Shown here piece by piece: positions 1-6,676 of a DNA stretch of 6,765 nt; within the stretch, counting starts at the first letter, position 1, and every line of letters begins with the position of its first letter. This stretch comes from Bacteroidota bacterium (GTDB lineage: Bacteria > Bacteroidota > Bacteroidia > Chitinophagales > Chitinophagaceae). The DNA lies in NCBI GenBank assembly GCA_023423835.1, contig JAFAEW010000003.1, positions 1-6,765 on the forward strand, read 5' to 3'. The notes under the pieces are model-generated. The model was not told the origin of the DNA. It was given only the letters and a program-made list of their open reading frames with translations, and did not search any database. The position numbers were made by a program, and so were the translations under genes.

Positions 1-1
1 G

Positions 2-370
2 TTGAACGCTTATGAACGGCTCGTGCTTTTAGCCGACCGGATCGCATTGCCCAATCTAATTAGCCGGGTTAATAAAAATGGTATTACCGCAAGGGAGATG
101 CAGGTGCTGCTAACGGAAAATATCAAAGAAGAGTTTAATCACAACATCACCCAACAGATTTATGTTTCCGCTGACGCCTGGAATGCATTGAAAAACCTGA
201 AAGAGCAAAACCTGTTAATCGTTAATCAATTGGCCAACCTGCTTCCGCCCCAGGCATCGGGATTGGATTTGAATAAAAAGTTACTGGAATACCTGATCAG
301 TGACAAAAAAGGCTCCTTACACGAAGTGGTAAGTGAGATCCTCAGTTATGAAGCTAAAAAGCTGATGTAG
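2..370 (+). CDS. Small conserved protein of unknown function, 5' end cut off by the window (DUF7935-like)
   Basis: Only the C-terminal 122 codons are visible. The reading frame is open to the window edge and its first in-window codon is TTG (Leu), so I read this as the 3' part of a longer gene and not as a true TTG start. The fragment is soluble, charged and predicted helical, with no membrane span in the visible part. The patterns AYERLVLLADRI near its start, EEFNHNITQQIYVS around residues 43-57 and a following AWNALKNLKEQN recall from memory a Chitinophagaceae family (DUF7935) of about 170 residues, in which an N-terminal membrane helix precedes this helical region. If that is right, about 40-50 residues including the anchor lie upstream of the window. 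Function is unknown. It ends 15 bases before the mutase gene, which suggests cotranscription but does not prove a functional link. The coding call is firm; the family name is only a recollection. Confidence 0.7.
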   Translation: MNAYERLVLLADRIALPNLISRVNKNGITAREMQVLLTENIKEEFNHNITQQIYVSADAWNALKNLKEQNLLIVNQLANLLPPQASGLDLNKKLLEYLISDKKGSLHEVVSEILSYEAKKLM

Positions 371-385
371 GCAAAAAAAGAAAGA

Positions 386-1954
386 ATGGACGAAAAAAAG
401 TTTACCGACAGCGGAATAGAAGTCAAACCGGTTTATTATTATCCGGATGAATATCATCAGGCTTCACCGAAGCAGGAAGAAAAGCCCGGAGAGTTTCCGT
501 TTACAAGAGGTGTTCAGAAAGATATGTACCGCGGAAAACTGTGGACGATGCGCCAATATGCCGGATTTTCCACTGCGGAGGAAAGTAATAAACGATACCA
601 CTATCTCCTGCGCCAAGGCGTTAGCGGTCTGAGCGTGGCATTTGATCTTCCCACGCAGATAGGTTACGACAGTGATCATCCGCTGGCGGAAGGCGAAGTG
701 GGAAAGGTGGGGGTGGCCATTGATTCGCTACAGGATATGGAAAGACTGTTTGAAGGCATCGACCTGCAGCAGGTTTCTACTTCGATGACCATAAATGCTA
801 CCGGATTTATTCTACTGGCGTTGTATGTTGCATTGGCTAAAAAACAAGGCGCAGATTTGAAAAAGATCAGTGGAACAATTCAGAATGATATTTTGAAAGA
901 ATACGCGGCAAGGGGCACTTATATTTATCCGCCCCAGGCTTCCATGCGCATCGTTACCGATATTTTTGAATGGTGCAGCCACGAACTTCCAAAATGGAAC
1001 ACAATCTCAATTTCCGGTTACCATATTCGTGAAGCGGGAAGCACCGCCGTTCAGGAAGTGGCTTTTACGCTGGCCAATGGTAAAGCTTATGTTAAAGCAG
1101 CCTTAGACAAAGGATTGGATATCAATATTTTCGGAAAAAGGCTTTCATTTTTCTTTAATGCGCACAACAACCTCTTTGAGGAAGTTGCAAAGTTTCGGGC
1201 TGCCAGGAGGATGTGGGCCAAAATCATGAAGGAACTCGGCGCAACCGATCAGAAAGCGCTGATGTTGCGCTTTCATACACAGACGGGCGGAAGTACCCTC
1301 ACAGCGCAACAACCTTTGAATAATATCAGTCGCGTAACCGTGCAAACGCTTTCTGCGGTTTTGGGCGGAACCCAAAGTCTCCACACAAACGGATACGATG
1401 AAGCATTAAACCTGCCCACCGAAGAGGCTGCAAGGATTGCGCTGCGCACCCAACAGATCGTTGCCTTCGAAAGTGGGGTTCCCGAAACCGTTGACCCGCT
1501 CGCCGGGAGCTATTTTGTCGAAAATCTTACGGATGAGATCGAATCAAAGGCGTTTGATCTGATAGAAAAAATTGACGCAATGGGAGGAAGTGTGAAAGCA
1601 ATCGAGGAAGGATTTATCCAAAATGAGATTGCGGCAAGCGCATACCAATACCAGAAGGAGATCGAATCAGGAGAAAAAATAATTGTAGGTGTCAATAAGT
1701 TTGAAATGGAAGAGGCTGCGAAAATTGCCTCCTTCAAGATAGATGACAGTATTCGCGAACTGCAATCCGAACGACTGAAAGTGTTGCGTAAAAGCCGGTC
1801 CCCGGAAAAGGTGGAAGCCGCGCTGGCTGCAATAAAAACTACCGCCTCGGATGGCGGAAATTTAATGCCGCCGGTAATTGAAGCGATTGAAAATTATTGT
1901 ACTTTAGGTGAAATTTCCGACGCTTTGCGGGAAATTTTCGGGGAGTATAAGTAA
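386..1954 (+). CDS. Methylmalonyl-CoA mutase family, stand-alone large (catalytic) subunit without B12 domain
   Basis: The product is 522 residues and covers the acyl-CoA-binding TIM barrel of adenosylcobalamin-dependent acyl-CoA mutases, which interconvert (R)-methylmalonyl-CoA and succinyl-CoA in the cytoplasm. Visible family blocks are FTRGVQKDMYRGKLW (39-53), RQYAGFSTAEESN (56-68), GLSVAFDLPTQIGYDSDHP (81-99), GTIQNDILKEY (163-173), SISGYH (208-213), RLSFFFNAH (252-260), GGTQSLHTN (327-335) and a closing IVGVNKF (433-439). Tyr58 and Arg176 align with the human Tyr110 and Arg228, the pair that selects methylmalonyl-CoA; isobutyryl-CoA mutases have Phe and Gln there. His213 matches the catalytic histidine (human His265). 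The protein stops at FGEYK, just where the human enzyme (FGEHK) runs on into its B12 domain, and no DxHxxG motif follows. Like archaeal alpha subunits and 2-hydroxyisobutyryl-CoA mutase large subunits, it should need a separate small cobalamin-binding protein, not encoded here. The ATG follows an A-rich leader (AAAAAAAGAAAGA). Family is certain; exact substrate is inferred. Confidence 0.93.
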   Translation: MDEKKFTDSGIEVKPVYYYPDEYHQASPKQEEKPGEFPFTRGVQKDMYRGKLWTMRQYAGFSTAEESNKRYHYLLRQGVSGLSVAFDLPTQIGYDSDHPLAEGEVGKVGVAIDSLQDMERLFEGIDLQQVSTSMTINATGFILLALYVALAKKQGADLKKISGTIQNDILKEYAARGTYIYPPQASMRIVTDIFEWCSHELPKWNTISISGYHIREAGSTAVQEVAFTLANGKAYVKAALDKGLDINIFGKRLSFFFNAHNNLFEEVAKFRAARRMWAKIMKELGATDQKALMLRFHTQTGGSTLTAQQPLNNISRVTVQTLSAVLGGTQSLHTNGYDEALNLPTEEAARIALRTQQIVAFESGVPETVDPLAGSYFVENLTDEIESKAFDLIEKIDAMGGSVKAIEEGFIQNEIAASAYQYQKEIESGEKIIVGVNKFEMEEAAKIASFKIDDSIRELQSERLKVLRKSRSPEKVEAALAAIKTTASDGGNLMPPVIEAIENYCTLGEISDALREIFGEYK

Positions 1955-2012
1955 TTCGATAACTATTTGAATTCCAATTAAATTAGCGAGGGCGATTCCT
2001 GTTTATTTCCAA

Positions 2013-3938
2013 ATGATTTCTCCACAAACCATACAGCAGATTACCGGAAGAATCGACATCATTGATGTGGTGGGAGAATTTGTGAAACTGAAAAAACGCG
2101 GTTCCAATTACCTGGGATTATGTCCGTTTCACAATGAAAAAACGCCTTCATTTACGGTTTCACCGGCCAAGGAAATCTATAAATGTTTCGGCTGCGGAAA
2201 AAGCGGAAATACCATCACCTTTCTGATGGAACATGAGAAGCTGAGCTATGTGGAAGCATTAAAATGGCTGGCGCAGCGTTATCAGGTTGAAATTGAGGAA
2301 AGCTTTCAATCTGAGGAAATCCGTCAACAGCACATGGTTTCGGACAGTCTGTATATCCTCAACGCTTTCGCCCAGAAATTCTTCAGTTCAGCCTTATTCG
2401 AAACGGAAGCGGGAAAGGATATCGCCTTAACCTATCTTGAGGAGCGGGGATTTGAGCAGGCAACGATCGAAAAATTTCAGTTGGGATACGATCCCGAAAG
2501 CGGCAATGCGTTTTCGAAAGAGGCCTTGTCAAACCAGTATTCGAAATCACTGCTTTTGAAATCCGGCTTGTCGGTGGAGCGGAATGAGCAACTTGTGGAC
2601 AATTACAGGGGACGAATCATTTTTCCCATTCACAATAATTCCGGAAAAATTCTCGGCTTTGGTGCGAGGATGATCGGAAATGCGCAAAAAGGTCCGAAGT
2701 ACATCAACACACCAGAAAATGAAGTTTATTCAAAAAGTAAAATCCTGTACGGACTGTATTTCGCAAGGCAGCCGATTGATAAGGCGGATGAATGCCTGCT
2801 CGTGGAAGGATATACCGATGTTATTTCATTGCACCAGGCCGGAATTGAAAATGTGGTAGCCAGTGGCGGCACTTCCTTAACTGTTGAGCAATTGCGGCTG
2901 ATCAGGAAATATACCAATAACCTTACAATCATTTATGATGGCGACAGTGCCGGCGTGCATGCGGCCTTGAGAGGACTTGATCTTGCACTCGAAGAAAGGT
3001 TGAATGTACAACTCGTTTTAATTCCCGACAATGAAGATCCTGACAGTTATGTTAAGAAGCTGGGGATGAATGAGTTTAAAAGGTTTATTGAAGAAAATAA
3101 GAAAGATTTTATTTTCTTTCAGCTTGATATTTTGTTGAAAGATTCGGCGGGAAACGTTCAGGCTAAAAATGATGCGGTCAACAAAATGGCTGAAACGATC
3201 AGCCGGATTAATAAGGTAGAAGATTTTACAAAGCAGCAGGAATACATCCGGAAAACCGCTCAGATATTAAAAGTGGATGAAGGCGGATTTACCCAGCTGG
3301 TAAACAACTACATCCGTGAAAAACTGGCAAAGGAAGACAGGAAAAACGCGGCGGACGGAGAATTGTATCAAAAGGTGTTTAATGAGATTGATGAAAATAA
3401 AAGCAACAATGGCATTCAGTTGTTGATTGAAGATGAATTTCAGGAACGGGAAGTTGTAAAACGCCTGATCGAATACGGCAATGAGGTGTTACCCGATCAG
3501 CAATATGTGTCGGATGCGATTTTAGAGGTTTTGGATGAATTTCACCTGCAAAATGAAAAACTGGAAAAAATCGTTGAATCCTACCAGAAATTACAGACCG
3601 GTAAAAAGATCGACAGCCTTACTTTTCTTTACAGCAACGATCCTGAAATGAATGCCTTTGTAGCGGGATTATTGCATTTTCCCTACGACTTGCATGATTG
3701 GGGTAGAAGAATGGAAGGCTATCATATTAAATTAGATAAGGATTTGGCAGTGGTCATCCGGTCGGCTTTGAATTTGTACAAATTGCGAAAGATCAAACGG
3801 ATGTATCTTGAGTTGGAGCAGGAACTGGAAAATGAACAACAGGAGGAAAAATACATCAGTATTATTCGCATCTATGAGGATCTGAAAAAAATTGAACGAA
3901 CCATTGCAGAGGAAATGCATGCGGTTTACCTGAAATAG
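2013..3938 (+). CDS. dnaG: DNA primase DnaG
   Basis: This is the 641-residue replicative primase, which makes the short RNA primers for lagging-strand synthesis and is recruited by the DnaB helicase. The N-terminal CHC2 zinc domain (about 1-100) has ligands Cys37, His40, Cys58 and Cys61 in CPFH and CFGC. The RNA polymerase core follows, with NYRGRIIFPI (197-206), LGFGAR (214-219) and KYINTPEN (229-236). The Toprim metal-binding residues are present: Glu265 in LLVEGYTDV, Asp309 and Asp311 in YDGDSAG, and the DPD at 342-344. Glu265, Asp309 and Asp311 fall at the same numbers as in E. coli. From about 440 onward the sequence is charged, helical and not recognisable by motif; by position it is the helicase-binding C-terminal domain, which is poorly conserved between phyla. 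The ATG is well placed because MISPQTIQQI is the usual family beginning and no ATG lies upstream in frame. There is no rpoD or rpsU neighbour as in the enterobacterial operon. Confidence 0.97.
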   Translation: MISPQTIQQITGRIDIIDVVGEFVKLKKRGSNYLGLCPFHNEKTPSFTVSPAKEIYKCFGCGKSGNTITFLMEHEKLSYVEALKWLAQRYQVEIEESFQSEEIRQQHMVSDSLYILNAFAQKFFSSALFETEAGKDIALTYLEERGFEQATIEKFQLGYDPESGNAFSKEALSNQYSKSLLLKSGLSVERNEQLVDNYRGRIIFPIHNNSGKILGFGARMIGNAQKGPKYINTPENEVYSKSKILYGLYFARQPIDKADECLLVEGYTDVISLHQAGIENVVASGGTSLTVEQLRLIRKYTNNLTIIYDGDSAGVHAALRGLDLALEERLNVQLVLIPDNEDPDSYVKKLGMNEFKRFIEENKKDFIFFQLDILLKDSAGNVQAKNDAVNKMAETISRINKVEDFTKQQEYIRKTAQILKVDEGGFTQLVNNYIREKLAKEDRKNAADGELYQKVFNEIDENKSNNGIQLLIEDEFQEREVVKRLIEYGNEVLPDQQYVSDAILEVLDEFHLQNEKLEKIVESYQKLQTGKKIDSLTFLYSNDPEMNAFVAGLLHFPYDLHDWGRRMEGYHIKLDKDLAVVIRSALNLYKLRKIKRMYLELEQELENEQQEEKYISIIRIYEDLKKIERTIAEEMHAVYLK

Positions 3939-3985
3939 CCTGAGGAAATTCACTTATCCTGCCGATGGTACAATTTTCTTTATCA

Positions 3986-3993
3986 TACCTTTG
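3986..3993 (+). promoter_or_regulatory. Candidate Bacteroidota -7 promoter box (TACCTTTG)
   Basis: TACCTTTG is an exact match to the Bacteroidota primary-sigma -7 consensus TAnnTTTG. It lies in the 71-base gap after dnaG, 16 bases before the ATG of the glycosyltransferase. Transcription starting a few bases downstream would leave a leader of only about 10 bases. I do not see the companion TTG/TTTG -33 element at the expected distance (around 3962-3966 reads CCGAT), so the call rests on one element and its position. Confidence 0.42.
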
Positions 3994-4009
3994 AGCTGAA
4001 CTTTTTTTT

Positions 4010-5008
4010 ATGCGTGAATTATCGGTTGTCATAACGGTGATGAATGAAGAGGACAATATCCAGCCCCTGATCAGTGAAATCCGGTCGGCCTTATCCGGAA
4101 TTGATTACGAAGTTGTCTTTGTGGATGATGGATCTATGGATGCCACACGCAAGCGGATTAAGGAGATGATTGATGACCGGATAATGCTGGTTGAACTCCG
4201 GAAAAATTACGGACAAAGTACCGCGATGGCGGCCGGAATTGATTTTTCCACCGGCAGGTATGTTGCGCTGCTTGATGGCGATCTGCAAAACGATCCCTCT
4301 GACATTCCGATGATGCTCGAATTGTTGAAAGCCGGCGATTGGGACGTGGTAGCCGGTAATCGCAAAAACCGTAAAGACGGCATGTTTCTCCGAAAAATCC
4401 CAAGTAAGATTGCCAATGCGCTCATCAGAAGAATGACCAAGGTTTACATCCAGGATTACGGCTGTACCCTGAAGGTTTTTAAACGTGAAATTGCCGAAGA
4501 GCTCGGATTGTATGGCGAACTGCACCGGTTTATTCCCGTGTTGGCGAGCATGCAAGGTGCCCGTATTACACAGGTGGATGTAAAGCACCATCCGCGAAAA
4601 TTTGGGCAATCCAAATATGGGCTGGGCCGAACCTTCCGGGTAATGAGCGACCTCGTTTTAATGGTCTTTTTCAGGAGATATAGTCAAAAGCCAATGCACC
4701 TTTTCGGAACAATGGGATTCATCAGCCTGTTCCTCGGGTTACTCATAAATCTCTATCTTCTGATCCTGAAAATTATGGGACAGGATATTTGGGGAAAGCC
4801 CATCCTGATTCTCGGTATGATCTTGTTACTGGGCGGTATTCAGCTGATTACGATTGGTATTTTAGCTGAAGTAAATATGAGAACTTATTATGAATCAACT
4901 GATAAGAAGACTTACCAGGTGAGGAAGATTTTTAATGAAAATGTTTTAAAGCAAGGCGCATCTTCTGCCGGACTGCCACACATTCCACCGAAAATAAGCT
5001 ATAGATGA
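4010..5008 (+). CDS. Family 2 glycosyltransferase, polyprenyl-phosphate sugar synthase type (DPM1/GtrB/ArnC-like), membrane anchored
   Basis: The product is 332 residues with a GT-A (GT2) domain at about 1-215 and two membrane helices at about 230-253 and 263-286. Such enzymes move a sugar from a nucleotide donor to polyprenyl phosphate on the inner face of the cytoplasmic membrane. Visible motifs are the N-terminal LSVVITVMNEEDNI, the nucleotide-binding DDG at 39-41, the metal-binding DGD at 89-91 within DGDLQNDP, LHRFIPVLA at 171-179 and the basic FGQSKYGLGR at 198-207. The last two are typical of the GtrB/ArnC branch. A 46-residue polar tail follows the second helix. The two-helix anchor matches the GtrB architecture and argues against the soluble DPM1 form. 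The sugar cannot be read from the sequence. The ATG follows CTTTTTTTT with no Shine-Dalgarno, and a TAnnTTTG box lies just upstream. The stop overlaps the next start by ATGA, pointing to coupled translation with the flippase-like gene. Confidence 0.92.
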   Translation: MRELSVVITVMNEEDNIQPLISEIRSALSGIDYEVVFVDDGSMDATRKRIKEMIDDRIMLVELRKNYGQSTAMAAGIDFSTGRYVALLDGDLQNDPSDIPMMLELLKAGDWDVVAGNRKNRKDGMFLRKIPSKIANALIRRMTKVYIQDYGCTLKVFKREIAEELGLYGELHRFIPVLASMQGARITQVDVKHHPRKFGQSKYGLGRTFRVMSDLVLMVFFRRYSQKPMHLFGTMGFISLFLGLLINLYLLILKIMGQDIWGKPILILGMILLLGGIQLITIGILAEVNMRTYYESTDKKTYQVRKIFNENVLKQGASSAGLPHIPPKISYR

Positions 5009-5889
5009 AGCGGAGATTTTCGATCCCTTCCTGGTTGAAGCTATTGTTGAAACTGGTTCTCACCGCTCTTTGTTTCTGGTATATCAGCAAAAAAATTGAT
5101 TGGTCCGAAAGTTTTAAAACGATTGCAAAGACGAATTTCGGATGGCTGATTACTTCACTCATATTTTTTTCTGCGTCTAAATTTATTGCCGCTTTCCGGC
5201 TGAACATTTATTTTAAGAACATTCAACTAATCCTGAAAGAGAAAAATAACCTCAGACTCTACTGGCTGGGCATGTTTTACAATCTCTTTCTGCCCGGCGG
5301 AATCGGAGGCGATGCCTACAAGGTTGTGCTGCTCAATAAACGGTTTCCGCAAAATGTGAAACTGTTGTCCGGAGCCGTCTTTCTGGACAGAATAAGCGGC
5401 ATTGCCGGCCTTGGCGTTTTAGGTGCCATCTATTTTGCTATCGTTTTTGGACTTCAGGCTGTTCCGGTTTTGGTACTAATTTCTGTGATTCCTGCCTTTC
5501 TTATCTACTACTGGATCGTGAAAAAGTATTTTCCCTCTTTTCTCGCAGGATTTTATCCGGCGTTTTGGATGGGGTTGGCCGTGCAGTTTTTGCAGGTGAT
5601 TGCCGTTTACTGTTTGCTTGAAGGATTGTATCTGAATGAACATTACAGTGAATACATTCTCATTTTTCTCGTGTCGTCGATCGTTGCCGTTCTTCCCTTT
5701 ACGATTGGAGGACTGGGAGCACGCGAGCTTGTTTTTCTCTGGGGAAGTACCGAATTCGCCCTCAACAAAAGTGAAAGTATTGCCATTAGTCTCCTGTTTT
5801 ATCTGATGAACCTGGTAGTCTCATTTATCGGCATCCTCTGGGTATTCCGCGATCCGCTGGCGGATGAGGAAACCCTATCGCCAAAATAG
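5005..5889 (+). CDS. Flippase-like integral membrane protein (lysylphosphatidylglycerol synthase membrane-domain / YbhN / UPF0104 family)
   Basis: The 294-residue product is very hydrophobic, with about seven or eight membrane segments (roughly 12-27, 45-65, 85-97, 124-148, 152-170, 184-206, 216-234 and 259-281). The two family signatures are present: NLFLPGGIGGDAYK at 93-106 and PFTIGGLGARE at 231-241. This domain forms the membrane part of MprF, where it flips aminoacylated phosphatidylglycerol, and also occurs alone. There is no soluble aminoacyl-transferase domain here, so lysine transfer to lipid is not expected. Its ATG overlaps the stop of the preceding glycosyltransferase (ATGA), a strong sign that the two work together; the natural inference is translocation of the lipid-linked sugar that the glycosyltransferase makes. 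That role is inference from the neighbourhood, since most stand-alone members are uncharacterised. The short polar C-terminus ends at ADEETLSPK. Confidence 0.9.
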   Translation: MKRRFSIPSWLKLLLKLVLTALCFWYISKKIDWSESFKTIAKTNFGWLITSLIFFSASKFIAAFRLNIYFKNIQLILKEKNNLRLYWLGMFYNLFLPGGIGGDAYKVVLLNKRFPQNVKLLSGAVFLDRISGIAGLGVLGAIYFAIVFGLQAVPVLVLISVIPAFLIYYWIVKKYFPSFLAGFYPAFWMGLAVQFLQVIAVYCLLEGLYLNEHYSEYILIFLVSSIVAVLPFTIGGLGARELVFLWGSTEFALNKSESIAISLLFYLMNLVVSFIGILWVFRDPLADEETLSPK

Positions 5890-6034
5890 AAATGGGCGCT
5901 GCGCGTAACCAGTTACACCTTTTTCCTTCTTAGAATTTGCACCTTTTCGACTGCCTGCACAAATAGATCTTACGCTGACCGGTCGTTTTTTTTCAGGTAA
6001 GTAGTTATAAATCAATCGGATGTAAATCTGGCAT

Positions 6035-6042
6035 TTTATTTG
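6035..6042 (+). promoter_or_regulatory. Possible weak -7 box (TTTATTTG) for the barrel protein gene
   Basis: TTTATTTG differs from TAnnTTTG by one base. It lies 31 bases before the preferred ATG at 6074, which would give a leader of about 25 bases. A second one-mismatch match, TAAATCTG, lies at 6023-6030. Neither has a clear -33 TTG partner. Chance matches are likely in such AT-rich sequence. The 184-base gap after the flippase gene does suggest that a promoter for this gene sits somewhere here. Confidence 0.22.
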
Positions 6043-6073
6043 AAAACTAATGCCCGAAACAAAAGATTATTTT

Positions 6074-6604
6074 ATGAAGAAGTTAGTTTTAGGGTTATCG
6101 GTTTTATTTATGACAGGCCAGTTATTCGCTCAAACAACTACTACAGACATTACGCCCCGCAATTCCTGGTTAAAGGCGGGAGTTACAGCTGGCCTTCCCG
6201 TTGGTGATCTCTCCGATGTCAGCAATTTCGTTTTGGGTGTCGATTTAAAAGGACAGGTAATGGAAACAAAAAACTTCGGGTTTGGTATTGCCACCGGTTA
6301 TGATCATTATTTTTCCAAAGATAATTTCAAAGATTTTGGAACCATTCCATTGGGAATTTTTGGTCGCTATTATCCGCAAAATAACGGATTCTTTGCAGGA
6401 ACCGATTTGGGATACAGCTTTGTAACCGGATTAGAGGATGCAAATGGCGGACTTTATATCAAACCACAGATCGGATACCACAATTACAACTGGAACTTTT
6501 TCGGTTATTACAACAACATTTTCCGGAATAAAGACGATGGCGGCAATATGGGGCACGCGGGTATTGGAGTTACCTATAACATTCGCTTCAATAAAACCAA
6601 ATAA
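6074..6604 (+). CDS. Secreted small outer-membrane beta-barrel protein of unknown function
   Basis: The product is 176 residues from the ATG at 6074. I prefer this start to the in-frame ATG at 6050 because it begins directly with a classic signal peptide: MKK, a hydrophobic core LVLGLSVLF, and LFA before a likely signal peptidase I cut after Ala19 that leaves Gln20. The earlier start would add MPETKDYF, an acidic stretch in front of the Lys pair. The mature part alternates polar and aromatic/hydrophobic residues in short strands broken by Gly/Asn/Asp turns (WLKAGVTAGLPVGDL, FGFGIATGYDHYF, LGIFGRYYP, GFFAGTDLGYSF, YIKPQIGYHNYNW). It ends in a barrel-closing strand, GVTYNIRF. This is the pattern of porin-like/OmpW-like eight-stranded barrels common in Bacteroidota. 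There are no motifs pointing to a ligand or enzyme activity. An intrinsic terminator follows 35 bases after the stop, so this looks like a single-gene unit. Confidence 0.82.
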   Translation: MKKLVLGLSVLFMTGQLFAQTTTTDITPRNSWLKAGVTAGLPVGDLSDVSNFVLGVDLKGQVMETKNFGFGIATGYDHYFSKDNFKDFGTIPLGIFGRYYPQNNGFFAGTDLGYSFVTGLEDANGGLYIKPQIGYHNYNWNFFGYYNNIFRNKDDGGNMGHAGIGVTYNIRFNKTK

Positions 6605-6639
6605 TGATTTGAAGTCATAAGAATAGGAAGACAAGAACG

Positions 6640-6676
6640 AGGCTGTATCGAAAGTAATTTTGGTATAGCCTTTTTT
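6640..6676 (+). terminator. Strong intrinsic terminator after the barrel protein gene
   Basis: Bases 6640-6653 (AGGCTGTATCGAAA) pair throughout with 6658-6671 (TTTTGGTATAGCCT), giving a 14-bp stem with three G-U wobbles and no bulge. The loop is GTAA, a GNRA-type tetraloop in RNA. A run of six T follows the G/C-rich stem base (6671-6676, the first T closing the outermost pair). The opposite strand has only a weak T run on its far side, so the signal acts mainly on + strand transcripts. Confidence 0.87.

Noticed and set aside
1955..2012. Promoter for dnaG in the 58-base gap
   Set aside because: No TAnnTTTG match is present; the closest, around CTATTTG, lacks the TA at the right spacing. A promoter may exist but cannot be supported.
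4091..4609. 172-codon open frame on the - strand inside the glycosyltransferase gene
   Set aside because: It is fully opposite a well-supported GT2 gene with intact motifs. The translation has no recognisable domain and its low-complexity His/Asn content is typical of an antisense shadow.
5905..5916. GTAACCAGTTAC as a terminator hairpin
   Set aside because: Only four A/T-rich pairs around a four-base loop, and the T run after it is short and interrupted.
5977..5993. GACCGGTC plus T8 as an intrinsic terminator of the glycosyltransferase/flippase unit
   Set aside because: The palindrome has no room for a loop; at best two pairs could form around CCGG, too weak for a terminator despite the T run.
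6050..6073. In-frame ATG 24 bases upstream as start of the barrel protein
   Set aside because: It would put an acidic MPETKDYF segment before the Lys-Lys of a textbook signal peptide; the ATG at 6074 gives a normal 19-residue signal. Not excluded, only less likely.
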